NCBI GenBank assembly: GCA_964534955.1
Contig: CAZHRR010000043.1
Location: 1 to 16,958 of the forward strand
DNA: 16,958 bases
Source: UBA2128 sp964534955
GTDB taxonomy: Bacteria > Fidelibacterota > Marinisomatia > Marinisomatales > UBA2128
Reading direction: 5' to 3'
The notes under the pieces are model-generated. The model searched no databases. It was not told where the DNA came from and was given only the letters and a program-made list of their open reading frames with translations. This document shows positions 8,118-16,806 of the stretch, piece after piece. The stretch's first letter is position 1. Each line of letters begins with the position of its first letter. The position numbers were made by a program, and so were the translations under genes.

Positions 8118-10876
8118 GACACTCACTTGCATTAGTGCTTTTTCTTCCATTGATGGTGTTCAGCCAAAAGGATGCCACGGTTCAAGGTACTGTCCGGGAT
8201 TTGGAAACGGGAGAACCGCTGCCGGGAGTAAATGTGGTCATCAAGGGTACCTATTACGGCGCTGCTACTGCTTCAAATGGTGAATATCTTATAACAGGCA
8301 TCTCCAAAGGAAGTTATGACATGGAAATTTCCATGGTAGGATACAAAGTACTCCTGAAAACGGGTATTAATTTAGAGAAAGGAGCTGCATTAATAGAAGA
8401 CTTTGATCTTGAGCAGACCGTCCTCGCTCTTGGTGAAGAAGTGGTAGTGGTTGGTAAAAAGCCGCTGTTTGATGTGGATGAAACAGCTTCTCTAACACGC
8501 GTATCCAGTGATGACATCCAGAACAAGATCGTGAACACTGTTGAGGACATACTCTCGGAGCAGATTGGCGTAACAACTGTAGACAATGAAATTCATATTC
8601 GGGGCGGCCGGATTGACGAAAGTCTCTTCATCATTGATGGCCTTTCCATCAAGGATCCCCTCTCCGGCTATGGCGGGAATCTTTTCGTAAACGCCGAATC
8701 TATTGACGACTTGGAGATCATCACCGGCGGCTACAACGCCGAGTATGGCCAAGCCATGTCCGGAGTGGTGAACATTCGACTGAAGGAAGGCCGTGATAAG
8801 TACGAGGGTAGCTTCAAGTACGCCAGCGATAACTGGGGTTTCCCCGGGAATTCCTTCAGCCACTATAACACAGACCACCTTGAGTTCAACTTGGGGGGTC
8901 CATCAACACTGTTCGAGCTGATACCCATAACTCTTGGACTGGATCTCCCCGGCCGGTTCTCCTTCTTCGCAAACGGTTATGGCAGAGGATCGGATACTCA
9001 CCTCCCCACTGCAAAAAAAGTCTACCCGCATCGAAACTGGTCACTGCCAGGATTAAGCGATACTAAAATGAATGAGCTGCTTAACTGGATAACCCCCCGG
9101 CAGGGAAACGACTGGCACCTTTTGTACAAACTGACCTGGGAGATGACCGCTCAGAAGAAGCTGTCGGCTTCATACGATTTTTCCCTGAACGTAAACCAGG
9201 GCTTTTCTATGCCCCGGGCCTTTTCCTCTACCTACTACCCATACCGCTACCAGGAAATTCTTGACCAGTACAATACCATTACAAGGGAATCTCGCCTGCT
9301 TAACATCAATTGGGTCCACACTCTCAGTTCCCGGACTTTTTATGAGGTCACCCTTGGACGCTTCCTCACTCTGGAGCACAGCGCAGTACAAGATCTCCAC
9401 TGGACGGAATACCAGGAGCGGCTGGACCTGGAGCCTATCAATTACACCATCCAGGACCGGGACGGTAATGTGGACATTACTCTGGGTGATGAGTTCTACG
9501 ACACGGGCGTCTCCAGTGAATGGTACGATATCTCCAGTGATAATTATCGCTTAGACATGGACTGGACTCATCAGACCAAATCGCGCCAGAAAATTAAAGC
9601 CGGGATGGAAATTACATACACCGATATGCAGGTGCTGGATATTGATGAACCGTGGACAGGTGAGACCGGACTGGGAAGTAACTATGACGCCTACCGTGCA
9701 AGAACATCCTTCGGCGCACTATACGCACAGGATCGTATCATCTTCGAAGGTATGACAGTCAATTTGGGACTCCGCTACGACTTCTGGTTTCCGGGCAAAT
9801 ATGTAGAACATGCCATTGCTGACTCCAATATTGTGGTAATCACCGATGTCGCCCGGCAGAGATTCATGGATGAGACTTTTGAGGTTCTTGGCTACCGTGG
9901 AAAAGGACGTATCAGTCCCCGAGTAGGTATCTCCCATCCAGTGACAGACAATGACGTCCTCTACTTCTACTACGGTCATTTTTCACAGCTTCCCACTTTC
10001 CAGTATGTCTATGCCAAACTGACCTCCTCCTCCCCTTCAACTTACCAGGTTTTCGGCAATCCCAATCTGGACCCAAAGACTACCGTACAGTATGAGCTGG
10101 GAATTAAACACCGTTTCAGCGAGGATCAGGTGCTGGAGATGAAGGCCTATTGGAAAGATATGTTCGATTACGAGACTTCCCAATCTATCCGGCCCTCTAA
10201 CCCGAAGTACTCGCATTTGAGCTTCCTCATGTATCTAAATGCTGATTATGCCCGCTCCCGGGGTGTTGAGATTATCCTCAAGAGCCGCCTGCTGAAAAAC
10301 TTCTACGCCGATGTGAACTTCAACTACTCCATCGCTACCGGTAAAAGCTCTAACCCAAATGACAACCTTCTGGTTGAATCGGGACAGATCCGGGAAAAGC
10401 CGTTGAACGAGGTATTTCTCCGCTGGGATAAGCCCTTTCAGTTTTTCGCCAATCTGTCGTACAACCATCCATCAGGTCTTGGAGCCTCTTTGAGGCTGGA
10501 ATACGAAACGGGGCGGCGATACACCCGTGCTATTGTGGATACTATCCGGGAAGAAAACGGTGTGCAGTACTATCAAGGGGTATATGAAGATGAGAAGCCG
10601 TACTTCTATTTCAGTAAGGAACCCACAACCAACACCGATCTGAAACTTTATAAAAGGTTCGAGTTTGGTCGTTTTAGCTACCGGTTGTTCCTGGATATCC
10701 AAAATCTCTGGGATCAACGTATTCCTCGACGCATCAATCCTTACACTGGTAAAGGGTATGATCCCGGTGAAATCATCCCATACAGTATGATCGACAGACC
10801 GAACCCCAACTACGATCCTTCCCGTTTCCGCCGGCCGCGTACTATCGAATTTGGGCTGCAGATATTCTTCAAATGA
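8114..10876 (+). CDS. TonB-dependent outer-membrane receptor with carboxypeptidase-regulatory-like N-terminal domain
   Basis: This 920-residue protein of the SusC/RagA style is predicted to import or gate substrates across the outer membrane using TonB energy. Residues 1-17 are a signal peptide (VFS|Q18). Residues 22-105 form a CarboxypepD_reg-like domain (VQGTVRDLETGEPLPGVNV, GEYLITGI, MVGYK). EEVVVVGKKPLF (108-119) is a likely TonB box, and the plug spans about 118-225, with IHIRGGRIDESLFIIDGL and a closing GVVNIRLKEG. The rest is a beta-barrel rich in Tyr, Trp and alternating hydrophobics; its last residues are FGLQIFFK, so the usual terminal aromatic is followed by one Lys. The length is typical for the family. 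The TTG start overlaps the upstream lipoprotein stop, and the stop overlaps the PorV-like gene (ATGA), so translation is probably coupled through the block. The substrate cannot be read from the sequence. Its neighbours suggest it works with a PorV-like protein and two lipoproteins rather than a classical SusD. Confidence 0.93.
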   Translation: MRHSLALVLFLPLMVFSQKDATVQGTVRDLETGEPLPGVNVVIKGTYYGAATASNGEYLITGISKGSYDMEISMVGYKVLLKTGINLEKGAALIEDFDLEQTVLALGEEVVVVGKKPLFDVDETASLTRVSSDDIQNKIVNTVEDILSEQIGVTTVDNEIHIRGGRIDESLFIIDGLSIKDPLSGYGGNLFVNAESIDDLEIITGGYNAEYGQAMSGVVNIRLKEGRDKYEGSFKYASDNWGFPGNSFSHYNTDHLEFNLGGPSTLFELIPITLGLDLPGRFSFFANGYGRGSDTHLPTAKKVYPHRNWSLPGLSDTKMNELLNWITPRQGNDWHLLYKLTWEMTAQKKLSASYDFSLNVNQGFSMPRAFSSTYYPYRYQEILDQYNTITRESRLLNINWVHTLSSRTFYEVTLGRFLTLEHSAVQDLHWTEYQERLDLEPINYTIQDRDGNVDITLGDEFYDTGVSSEWYDISSDNYRLDMDWTHQTKSRQKIKAGMEITYTDMQVLDIDEPWTGETGLGSNYDAYRARTSFGALYAQDRIIFEGMTVNLGLRYDFWFPGKYVEHAIADSNIVVITDVARQRFMDETFEVLGYRGKGRISPRVGISHPVTDNDVLYFYYGHFSQLPTFQYVYAKLTSSSPSTYQVFGNPNLDPKTTVQYELGIKHRFSEDQVLEMKAYWKDMFDYETSQSIRPSNPKYSHLSFLMYLNADYARSRGVEIILKSRLLKNFYADVNFNYSIATGKSSNPNDNLLVESGQIREKPLNEVFLRWDKPFQFFANLSYNHPSGLGASLRLEYETGRRYTRAIVDTIREENGVQYYQGVYEDEKPYFYFSKEPTTNTDLKLYKRFEFGRFSYRLFLDIQNLWDQRIPRRINPYTGKGYDPGEIIPYSMIDRPNPNYDPSRFRRPRTIEFGLQIFFK

Positions 10877-11883
10877 AACTGAGAACCACAGCAATTATCA
10901 TTTCCCTGCTGATACTGACATCAGCATCTGCTCAACAGAACTTTTTCCCCATCCTGGGGGGGCAACGAGCCGGAACGTCAGTGTTTACTTTCCTTAAAAT
11001 TGGTGTAGGTGCGCGGGCTGTAGGGATGGGAGAGGCCGTAGTTGCCCTCAATCAGGATGCAACTGCCCTCTATTATAATCCCGCCGCAGTTGCACAGCTC
11101 GAACAGACACAATTATCAGCCGCCCGAGTCCAGTGGCCGGCCGAGATCTACTACGATTTCATGGGAATATCCCGGCGTATCTCAGGCAGGCATTTTCTGG
11201 GCTTCAGTGCAGGCATTCTGCACATGGCTCCTATGGAGGAAACCACTGAGCTGATGCCTCACGGGACAGGGAACTACTTCGTTTATCAGGATCGTTTCCT
11301 GGCGCTTACATACAGCACCCCCATGTCTGACCGGTTCAGTTTCGGGATAACGATCAAACACGTCAGTGAAAATCTGGCCGGTATCTTGATGGAAACAGTT
11401 ATGATGGATCTTGGAACCTTCTACTGGACGGGCTATAAGACATTACGATTTTCAGCAGTCCTCTCCCACTTCGGTCCTAATGCTAAACCGAAAGGAACGT
11501 ACATAAGACGTGTGCTGGATCATGAAACGGGTGAAGAGACTGAGATTGAATCGGAATTTGAGGCATTTTCACCACCGACGGTATTTCGAGTAGGAACTGC
11601 CATGGATGTCATCGAACTCAAGTATCACCGGTTGACATTGGCAGGACAGTTAAACCATCCTGTTGACAACGCTGAGAATATATCATTAGGAGCCGAATAC
11701 TGGTTCCTAAACACTCTCGCCATCCGCGGTGGGTACAAGCTGAATAAAGAAGAAGAAAATTTCTCGCTGGGGATTGGACTTTATCTCCCGGCAGGACCGT
11801 TCAAGCTTCGAGCGGACTATTCCTACACCAACCAGTCGCACTTAACCGATCCTGCAAGGCTCAGCATCGGTCTGGTGTTCTGA
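10873..11883 (+). CDS. PorV/PorQ-family outer-membrane beta-barrel protein
   Basis: The product has 336 residues. The signal peptide is cleaved after SASA (A20|Q21). The N-terminal mature sequence has the family signature: AGTSVFTFLKIGVGARAVGMGEAVVALNQDATALYYNPAA (about residues 34-73), cited as the FLKIGVGARAVGMGEA and DATALYYNPAA blocks. The remainder is antiparallel beta-barrel sequence ending in LSIGLVF with a C-terminal Phe, as expected for outer-membrane barrels. In Bacteroidota, PorV shuttles type IX secretion cargo from the SprA translocon to the attachment complex, and PorQ has related surface roles. FCB genomes often carry many paralogues, so this one need not be the housekeeping PorV. 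It starts inside the receptor stop (ATGA) with no visible Shine-Dalgarno sequence, implying coupled translation. Three T9SS-tagged proteins and one variant are encoded in the window, so a role in their export or display is plausible. Confidence 0.9.
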   Translation: MKLRTTAIIISLLILTSASAQQNFFPILGGQRAGTSVFTFLKIGVGARAVGMGEAVVALNQDATALYYNPAAVAQLEQTQLSAARVQWPAEIYYDFMGISRRISGRHFLGFSAGILHMAPMEETTELMPHGTGNYFVYQDRFLALTYSTPMSDRFSFGITIKHVSENLAGILMETVMMDLGTFYWTGYKTLRFSAVLSHFGPNAKPKGTYIRRVLDHETGEETEIESEFEAFSPPTVFRVGTAMDVIELKYHRLTLAGQLNHPVDNAENISLGAEYWFLNTLAIRGGYKLNKEEENFSLGIGLYLPAGPFKLRADYSYTNQSHLTDPARLSIGLVF

Positions 11884-13262
11884 TGAAAGCCCCAAAGATA
11901 ACACAATGGTTATTCATACTTATACTAGCAGTTAGCTGCGTAGAGAAAATAACTCTCCCTACGGATATTAACGCCCCGCCCGACTTCTCTGCAGGTGACA
12001 CTACTTACCTGATGCTCTCTTCAATCTGGGATAATGTGAGCCACGGGTTGGAATCACCGGTGGAGATTTCAGTTGCCCCTGATGGTCACATCTTTGTGGC
12101 AGATTCTGCTGCACACCAGATCCATGTAATTGGACAGGATGGGGAAATCCTCCAAGGATTTGCTGGCCTCAGTAATCTCACCAAAGCAGACGAGAGCAAT
12201 ATCACTCCTATCGATGTGGATGTGGATGGGAAGATGAACACCTTCTTTATCGACGGCAGTGGCCAAATCTATAGATGGAACCAGCTGTGGAACAGTCTGG
12301 GAGTAGATTCAGTGGCATCAGAAGGAGAATTTCTGAATTCCGCATCTGAAGACACTTTTACTTTCACTCCCGGAACTAATGAGTGGCTGGAAGCAGCCAA
12401 CAGCGAAGAGTGGGAGATGATCGAAATTACCTGGTCGAGTAATCAGACAACATTGGACTCCATCCTGACTCCTCACATGTTCTTCGATGCAACTTCCGAA
12501 GAAGCTCAGTTTGATGATATATACTACAACAGTGAGCAGACGATCTACTCCGGTCTCTCCGCCTCTGGAAGCAATGATTACTTCTTTGTCACGGACAGCT
12601 ATCACGACCGTCTGGTACGTATTGATTTCCGCCGGCGAGATCTACTGATGTTAAAGAACGGACAAACAGTGTGGGCACACGATGGCACTTTCGGCCATAC
12701 AGCAGTCGGTTGGGGTACCGGAGCAGGAACGGTGAACGATCCCCTGGCAGTGGATGTTGATTATGCTGGAAATATTTACTACACTCAGTCGGGAAATTAT
12801 TTTGCTGTCCACAAGATCAATCCTACAACCTCAGGAGACTACATCAACTACCCGTCTGTGTTCCAGGAAGGTATAAATGATATCATGGACCTGGGGCGCT
12901 TTTCTAACCCAATGGATATAGCTGTGGATCAAAAGCAGGCTGTCTATGTAGCCAATACGGATGAACGGGAGATACAAGTATTCAACTCTGACGGAAGCTT
13001 CTTCATGAAGGCTGGAGTAGAGCAGTACCGTATTGAAAAATCAAAATGGGACCCTGGTACTTCTGAAGGAGTCGTGGTGGACTCCACCGAGTCTGAAGGA
13101 ATCATCTTCTATGTAATCGAAGAGAAAGGAATACTGGAATCTCCGCAGGCCGTTGCTGTGGATTACAGAGAAGTAATCTATGTCTGTGATACACCGAATT
13201 CGAGAATCATCCGCTACGCTCTATCCAATACTATAGAAGAAGGTCTGGTAGAAAATCCGTAA
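11883..13262 (+). CDS. NHL-repeat beta-propeller lipoprotein
   Basis: The product has 459 residues. The lipoprotein signal ends LAVSC with Cys19. The mature protein is an NHL-type propeller. Recognisable blades include SPVEISVAPDGHIFVADS (from residue 58), NDYFFVTDSYHDRLVRIDF, NDPLAVDVDYAGNIYYTQ, NPMDIAVDQKQAVYVANT and SPQAVAVDYREVIYVCDT, suggesting about six blades. NHL propellers bind proteins, glycans or nucleic acids and are usually not enzymes; no catalytic residues stand out. An insert between the first blades (about 130-215, acidic and Ser/Thr-rich) does not fit the repeat. The ATG overlaps the previous stop by one base (TGATG), and the gene ends with tandem stops TAA TAG. As the last gene of the coupled block it is probably an envelope accessory to the receptor/PorV-like pair, a role inferred from position only. 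Confidence 0.88.
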   Translation: MKAPKITQWLFILILAVSCVEKITLPTDINAPPDFSAGDTTYLMLSSIWDNVSHGLESPVEISVAPDGHIFVADSAAHQIHVIGQDGEILQGFAGLSNLTKADESNITPIDVDVDGKMNTFFIDGSGQIYRWNQLWNSLGVDSVASEGEFLNSASEDTFTFTPGTNEWLEAANSEEWEMIEITWSSNQTTLDSILTPHMFFDATSEEAQFDDIYYNSEQTIYSGLSASGSNDYFFVTDSYHDRLVRIDFRRRDLLMLKNGQTVWAHDGTFGHTAVGWGTGAGTVNDPLAVDVDYAGNIYYTQSGNYFAVHKINPTTSGDYINYPSVFQEGINDIMDLGRFSNPMDIAVDQKQAVYVANTDEREIQVFNSDGSFFMKAGVEQYRIEKSKWDPGTSEGVVVDSTESEGIIFYVIEEKGILESPQAVAVDYREVIYVCDTPNSRIIRYALSNTIEEGLVENP

Positions 13263-13286
13263 TAGAAGGTTTTGTGAAGCCTTCTA
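13263..13286. terminator. Hairpin between convergent genes, possible bidirectional terminator
   Basis: TAGAAGG (13263-13269) and CCTTCTA (13280-13286) are exact reverse complements around a 10-base loop. The hairpin fills most of the 34-base gap between the convergent stop codons at 13262 and 13297. No run of T follows on either strand, so it is at best a weak or Rho-assisted terminator. Confidence 0.45.
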
Positions 13287-13296
13287 ATACTACAGT

Positions 13297-14841
13297 TTAT
13301 TTCAGCAGTAGTAATTTTCGTGTCTGAGTGACATTTCCTGACTCCAGCCGGCAGAAATAGATACCGCTCGACAGTTCTGAGGCATTCCAAATTACTTCAT
13401 GTTCACCTCTATCCACTCTTCCACTCACCAATTCCTCCACTTTCCTGCCGAGGATGTCGTAGATAACCAATTCCACATCCCCAGTTTCAGTAAGATAAAA
13501 TAGGATTGTGGTAGCAGGGTTAAACGGATTGGGATAGGATTGATATAGAACAAGAGATTCGGGAATAGTATTCACAACATTCTCATGCTTAATCGACATT
13601 GAAGAATCCACTTCTGTGTTGGGAAGAACCTTTAAAAGAAAGACATCACGCTGTGAAGAACTATCAATAGCGCTGAATCCAACCCATACGTAACCACTAT
13701 CGTCTACTACTAAATCAGTTACCTGAGCAGATGATAATCCGTAACCCGTAATATCCGCAGAAACTGTTTTATACCAAGTCGAATCGTCCCAACTCTTCAT
13801 ATATATTAAATGAGCCCAATCCCAAGCCATTGTCACAGGGGATTTACCTTTTGAGATTACTTCAGGTGTGAACTGAATATCCCATTCATGTTGTAGAAGT
13901 GGAATTACACCATTACCAGTATCCACAGGGGCATAGACTGCAGCCCTTACATGTACATCCTCTGATTCCCAGGGAACCCATTCATATGTAACATATAAAT
14001 TGTCGTTAAAGTCACTACCAAGCAAGTAAGGGAATGGATTGAACTCTATCCCACTACCATCGATTACATGATCAGTCAGAACCGAATCAGAAAAACAGAA
14101 AAGTGTTATTGGATCCCAATAATTCCCCGTAAATGACATTGAGAAAGCGGCCAGCACCCAAGACTGACCATTGGTACTAGTCAATGATTGAACTCCTGGC
14201 CAAAAACCGTAACCATAGAAAGCATTGTCGCTGAATGTTGCCATCGTATCCCAGTTGGACTCTTCCATCTTCAATAGCCAAAGGTCTTCGTGCCCGGTTA
14301 TTGCTAAAGTCGGTTGTTGATCACTCCCGATGAATGACCCACTATTATTTAAACAACACCAATAAGGAGCGGGAACTTCCTCAGATACAAAGCTCGTGTC
14401 TATAAGTTTAGAAATTACAGGATTATAAGGATTTGAGTAATTCATATCACTCTGAAATGACAAAACGTTCAATGCTCCCGCATCGTCCATTGTCAAATCA
14501 ATACTACTCCAGTGCCGAATTAAGTAGGGTGAGAATGATGTTAGAGGAACTACTTGCGGCAGACTATCACCGACGAATGGAGCAATTTGTATTATATTTT
14601 CGTCATCCGGTGAATCTCCACCAGACAACCACCCTATCCATATAGTATCTCCACTCTGATGCAATCGTAATCCTCGATCATCCTGTTCATTATTAGATAT
14701 ACGGAAGATCTCAGGACTTTCTTGGGCTGGCAATAACGCCCAAAGCAATAATATCCCACATACAATTATTGGTTTCCTAAAACTCACGACTAATTGGTAA
14801 CATTTGCTCCTGCTTTGTAATAACGAGTACAAAGAAAGCAA
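13297..14841 (-). CDS. Secreted propeller-like protein with T9SS type A sorting domain
   Basis: The product has up to 514 residues and unknown function. The body (about 45-420) is beta-rich, with repeating phrases such as GLRLHQSGDTIWIGWLSG and DLVVDDSGYVWVGFSAID, typical of two-component-regulator-propeller (Reg_prop) or sialidase-like blades. Y436 to the end (YPNPFNPATT to RKLLLLK) is a clear T9SS type A sorting domain. The start is uncertain. The longest form begins at a TTG (14839-14841) with AGGAG only 3 bases upstream. A GTG at 14785-14787 would give a canonical 22-residue signal peptide (MSFRKPIIV to LLPAQ), and a TTG at 14830-14832 is also possible. The GTG start has the better signal peptide; the longer forms have the better ribosome-binding site. 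Cleavage is likely at LPA|Q in any case. A vicinal Cys pair (YWCCLNN) is present. The gene lies 78 bases downstream of the EEP enzyme gene with no terminator between, so the two may be cotranscribed. One sampled line (14341-14400) is only 40% GC. Confidence 0.82.
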   Translation of the reverse strand: MLSLYSLLQSRSKCYQLVVSFRKPIIVCGILLLWALLPAQESPEIFRISNNEQDDRGLRLHQSGDTIWIGWLSGGDSPDDENIIQIAPFVGDSLPQVVPLTSFSPYLIRHWSSIDLTMDDAGALNVLSFQSDMNYSNPYNPVISKLIDTSFVSEEVPAPYWCCLNNSGSFIGSDQQPTLAITGHEDLWLLKMEESNWDTMATFSDNAFYGYGFWPGVQSLTSTNGQSWVLAAFSMSFTGNYWDPITLFCFSDSVLTDHVIDGSGIEFNPFPYLLGSDFNDNLYVTYEWVPWESEDVHVRAAVYAPVDTGNGVIPLLQHEWDIQFTPEVISKGKSPVTMAWDWAHLIYMKSWDDSTWYKTVSADITGYGLSSAQVTDLVVDDSGYVWVGFSAIDSSSQRDVFLLKVLPNTEVDSSMSIKHENVVNTIPESLVLYQSYPNPFNPATTILFYLTETGDVELVIYDILGRKVEELVSGRVDRGEHEVIWNASELSSGIYFCRLESGNVTQTRKLLLLK

Positions 14842-14919
14842 GGACTCCTATCCTCAAATCTCTCTTTCTAATTCTGCGACTCTCTAATATTGTTGACAAT
14901 CCAACTCACCAAATTAGGA

Positions 14920-16698
14920 TTACTTCAGTAATACAAGCTTTCTGACCTGAGTTTTGTATAAATCTTCTGACTCATATTCCAACATCAAAAAGTATATACC
15001 CGTACTTCGTTTATCTGCATGCCACTCAACAGAATGATGTCCAGCTTCCTGAAAACCGTCAACAAGCGTTTCTTCTTCCTGTCCTAACACATTTAAAACA
15101 GTCAGTTTTACGAAACCACTATACGGAATTTCATATGATGCATTAAATGCAGGATTAAACGGATTAGGATAAGCGCTCAGCAGAATCATCTCCGACAGAA
15201 TAGTTTTCACATTATCCACTGATACATCTGAATTCGCCTCTCCCGGTGTGCCAAGGTCACCATCGCCATAGGGAGTGGTTGATTCCGTCCAGTTAGCGCC
15301 CACATTGATGTCGCTCTCCAAATCGAGCAGCGCCATGGAAGCTCCCGCGGGATCGGGGAACTCCGGACCACCATCGTACTCCACCCTGCATACTTCCAAT
15401 CCATCGCCATTGAGAATAATGATCTCGTCATCACTATTTCCAAGGATGAGTGAAGAATAGTCGTAATCAACTTCCACCCCGCCGTTCAGAGAATAGTCGC
15501 CGTTTCGTCCCATTACAAAATATTCACCCGGTTCGATGATTACCGGATCCTCCCCTGTGATAACATGACTGTCGGATCCGTTGTCCCGGACTGTCCAATC
15601 TCGAAGGTCATAGCTTCCTGTATCGGCGTTGTATATCTCAAACCATTCACCATAGGAATCGCTTACTTCACTGGGATTCTGCATGATCTCAGTGATAATA
15701 ATATTCTCGTCTGCCTCAGCCTCACTAATGAACTCTAACTCCAGATAGACTGGAAGGTGATCAGATGCATCTACAATGGCATCGGCAACATTATCCGGTA
15801 CGGCTGCGTTATTTCCCGAATTGATGGCTTGGTTGAGGTGATTACCATCGTTCCCAACGGAGATATAGGTCCCTTCAACATAATTCAGACTCGAGTATGC
15901 CAGCACACCGGCCGAAGCGAGGATGAAATCGAACCGGTCGTCGAGACCACCATACCATTGACCGCCGTAGTTCCCTCTGGAGGATTGAGAGTGAACATCA
16001 GCGTAAGCATCGTTATCATGCCAATAACCAATCCGATTTATGGGATCGAAGAGCTGTCCGTCGTTATCGGTTTGTGACTCAGTAAGACGCTGGAAACCAC
16101 CCTCATCGGAGTAGTAGAAATTGAAATCACCCAGCACGAAGAAGTGAGAACCTTCCTGGAGTCCGTTCAAATGATCCCTCAGGTCATTAGCCTGCTGCTC
16201 CCTGTCGGCCTCATCATCATCGCCAGTGCCAGCTTTCAGATGGACACCATAAAGCCGGAGCTCTTCTCCTGTCGGCAGATGGGTTACCACGCACTCCAAA
16301 GCATCACGATAACCCCAGTCGGAGGTAATGTCTATGGTCGTAACGCTCGTGACATCAAAGATATCCGGTTTGTAAAAAAGGGCTATGTCAACATCCGTCG
16401 TAGTTTGGTCCACGAATGCTCCCTCGTACAAGCCGGCTGCACTGAAATTCAGCACATCATCCAGAAAATGATTGTAGCCTGTCGTCCCGTGAACCTCCTC
16501 CGCCATGATGATATCCGGCTCAACATAATCGATAACTGTCCGCAAATCGTCTTCGCGGGAATCATCATCAGAACTGGTGCCCTGATAGTTCAAAATGTTG
16601 TAAGTCATCAATTTGGCGCTGTAAAGTGTCTGCGGGAACAAACGCACCGCGCTTAGTGCCATAAGTAGAATCAAGATATGTTTAAGGTGTTTTAACAT
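14920..16698 (-). CDS. Secreted endonuclease/exonuclease/phosphatase-family enzyme with lamin-tail domain and T9SS tail
   Basis: The product has 592 residues. Signal peptide 1-23 ends RLFPQ. Residues about 28-323 are an EEP (DNase I-like) metal-dependent phosphoesterase domain with all the expected catalytic motifs: N34 (MTYNIL), E68 (MAEEV), H153 (YGVHLKAG), D191/N193 (GDFN), D254-D257 (DDRFDFIL) and D313/H314 (SDHLPV). Such enzymes cut phosphodiester or phosphomonoester bonds in DNA, RNA or small molecules; secreted bacterial members are mostly nucleases. Residues about 332-485 are a lamin-tail domain (IIITEIMQNPSE, GEWFEIYN, LRDWTVRD, GTPGEAN). Y510 to the end is a T9SS sorting domain (YPNPFNPAFN to RKLVLLK). 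It is predicted to be exported and anchored or released at the cell surface. The ATG has no clear Shine-Dalgarno sequence; an 8-bp inverted repeat lies 20 bases upstream. The C-terminal coding part is much AT-richer than the enzymatic part. EEP family membership is secure; nuclease activity is likely but the substrate is not shown. Confidence 0.93.
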   Translation of the reverse strand: MLKHLKHILILLMALSAVRLFPQTLYSAKLMTYNILNYQGTSSDDDSREDDLRTVIDYVEPDIIMAEEVHGTTGYNHFLDDVLNFSAAGLYEGAFVDQTTTDVDIALFYKPDIFDVTSVTTIDITSDWGYRDALECVVTHLPTGEELRLYGVHLKAGTGDDDEADREQQANDLRDHLNGLQEGSHFFVLGDFNFYYSDEGGFQRLTESQTDNDGQLFDPINRIGYWHDNDAYADVHSQSSRGNYGGQWYGGLDDRFDFILASAGVLAYSSLNYVEGTYISVGNDGNHLNQAINSGNNAAVPDNVADAIVDASDHLPVYLELEFISEAEADENIIITEIMQNPSEVSDSYGEWFEIYNADTGSYDLRDWTVRDNGSDSHVITGEDPVIIEPGEYFVMGRNGDYSLNGGVEVDYDYSSLILGNSDDEIIILNGDGLEVCRVEYDGGPEFPDPAGASMALLDLESDINVGANWTESTTPYGDGDLGTPGEANSDVSVDNVKTILSEMILLSAYPNPFNPAFNASYEIPYSGFVKLTVLNVLGQEEETLVDGFQEAGHHSVEWHADKRSTGIYFLMLEYESEDLYKTQVRKLVLLK

Positions 16699-16717
16699 GT
16701 GATCTAACGTTTGGTTT

Positions 16718-16738
16718 TGAAGAAATTACGTTTCTTCA
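16718..16738 (-). promoter_or_regulatory. 8-bp inverted repeat in the leader of the EEP enzyme gene
   Basis: TGAAGAAA (16718-16725) and TTTCTTCA (16731-16738) are perfect reverse complements with a 5-base spacer. They lie 20-40 bases upstream of the start codon on the minus strand. The stem is AT-rich and would be a weak RNA hairpin, so a protein-binding operator is at least as likely. Nothing identifies the regulator. Confidence 0.35.
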
Positions 16739-16806
16739 GGGAGTGATGCTGTGATTTTCTTCACTTAATCCAAATAGTACTAAATATAAGCGAGGCCATC
16801 ACGCAA

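Noticed and set aside
14891..14898. TTGACA-like -35 sequence (TTGTTGACAAT) on the + strand
   Set aside because: It points into the ends of minus-strand genes with no + strand gene downstream, and no matching -10 was found at the proper distance.
16144..16656. A 170-codon + strand open frame opposite the EEP domain, with a hydrophobic stretch
   Set aside because: It lies wholly within the well-supported EEP gene and covers its catalytic motifs in antisense. The hydrophobic run is a by-product of the opposite strand.
16781..16800. A TATATT -10-like element for the EEP gene on the minus strand (from TAAATATAAG)
   Set aside because: No acceptable -35 partner lies at 16-18 bases; the nearest TTG-containing sequence is too close. 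The evidence is too thin to annotate a promoter.
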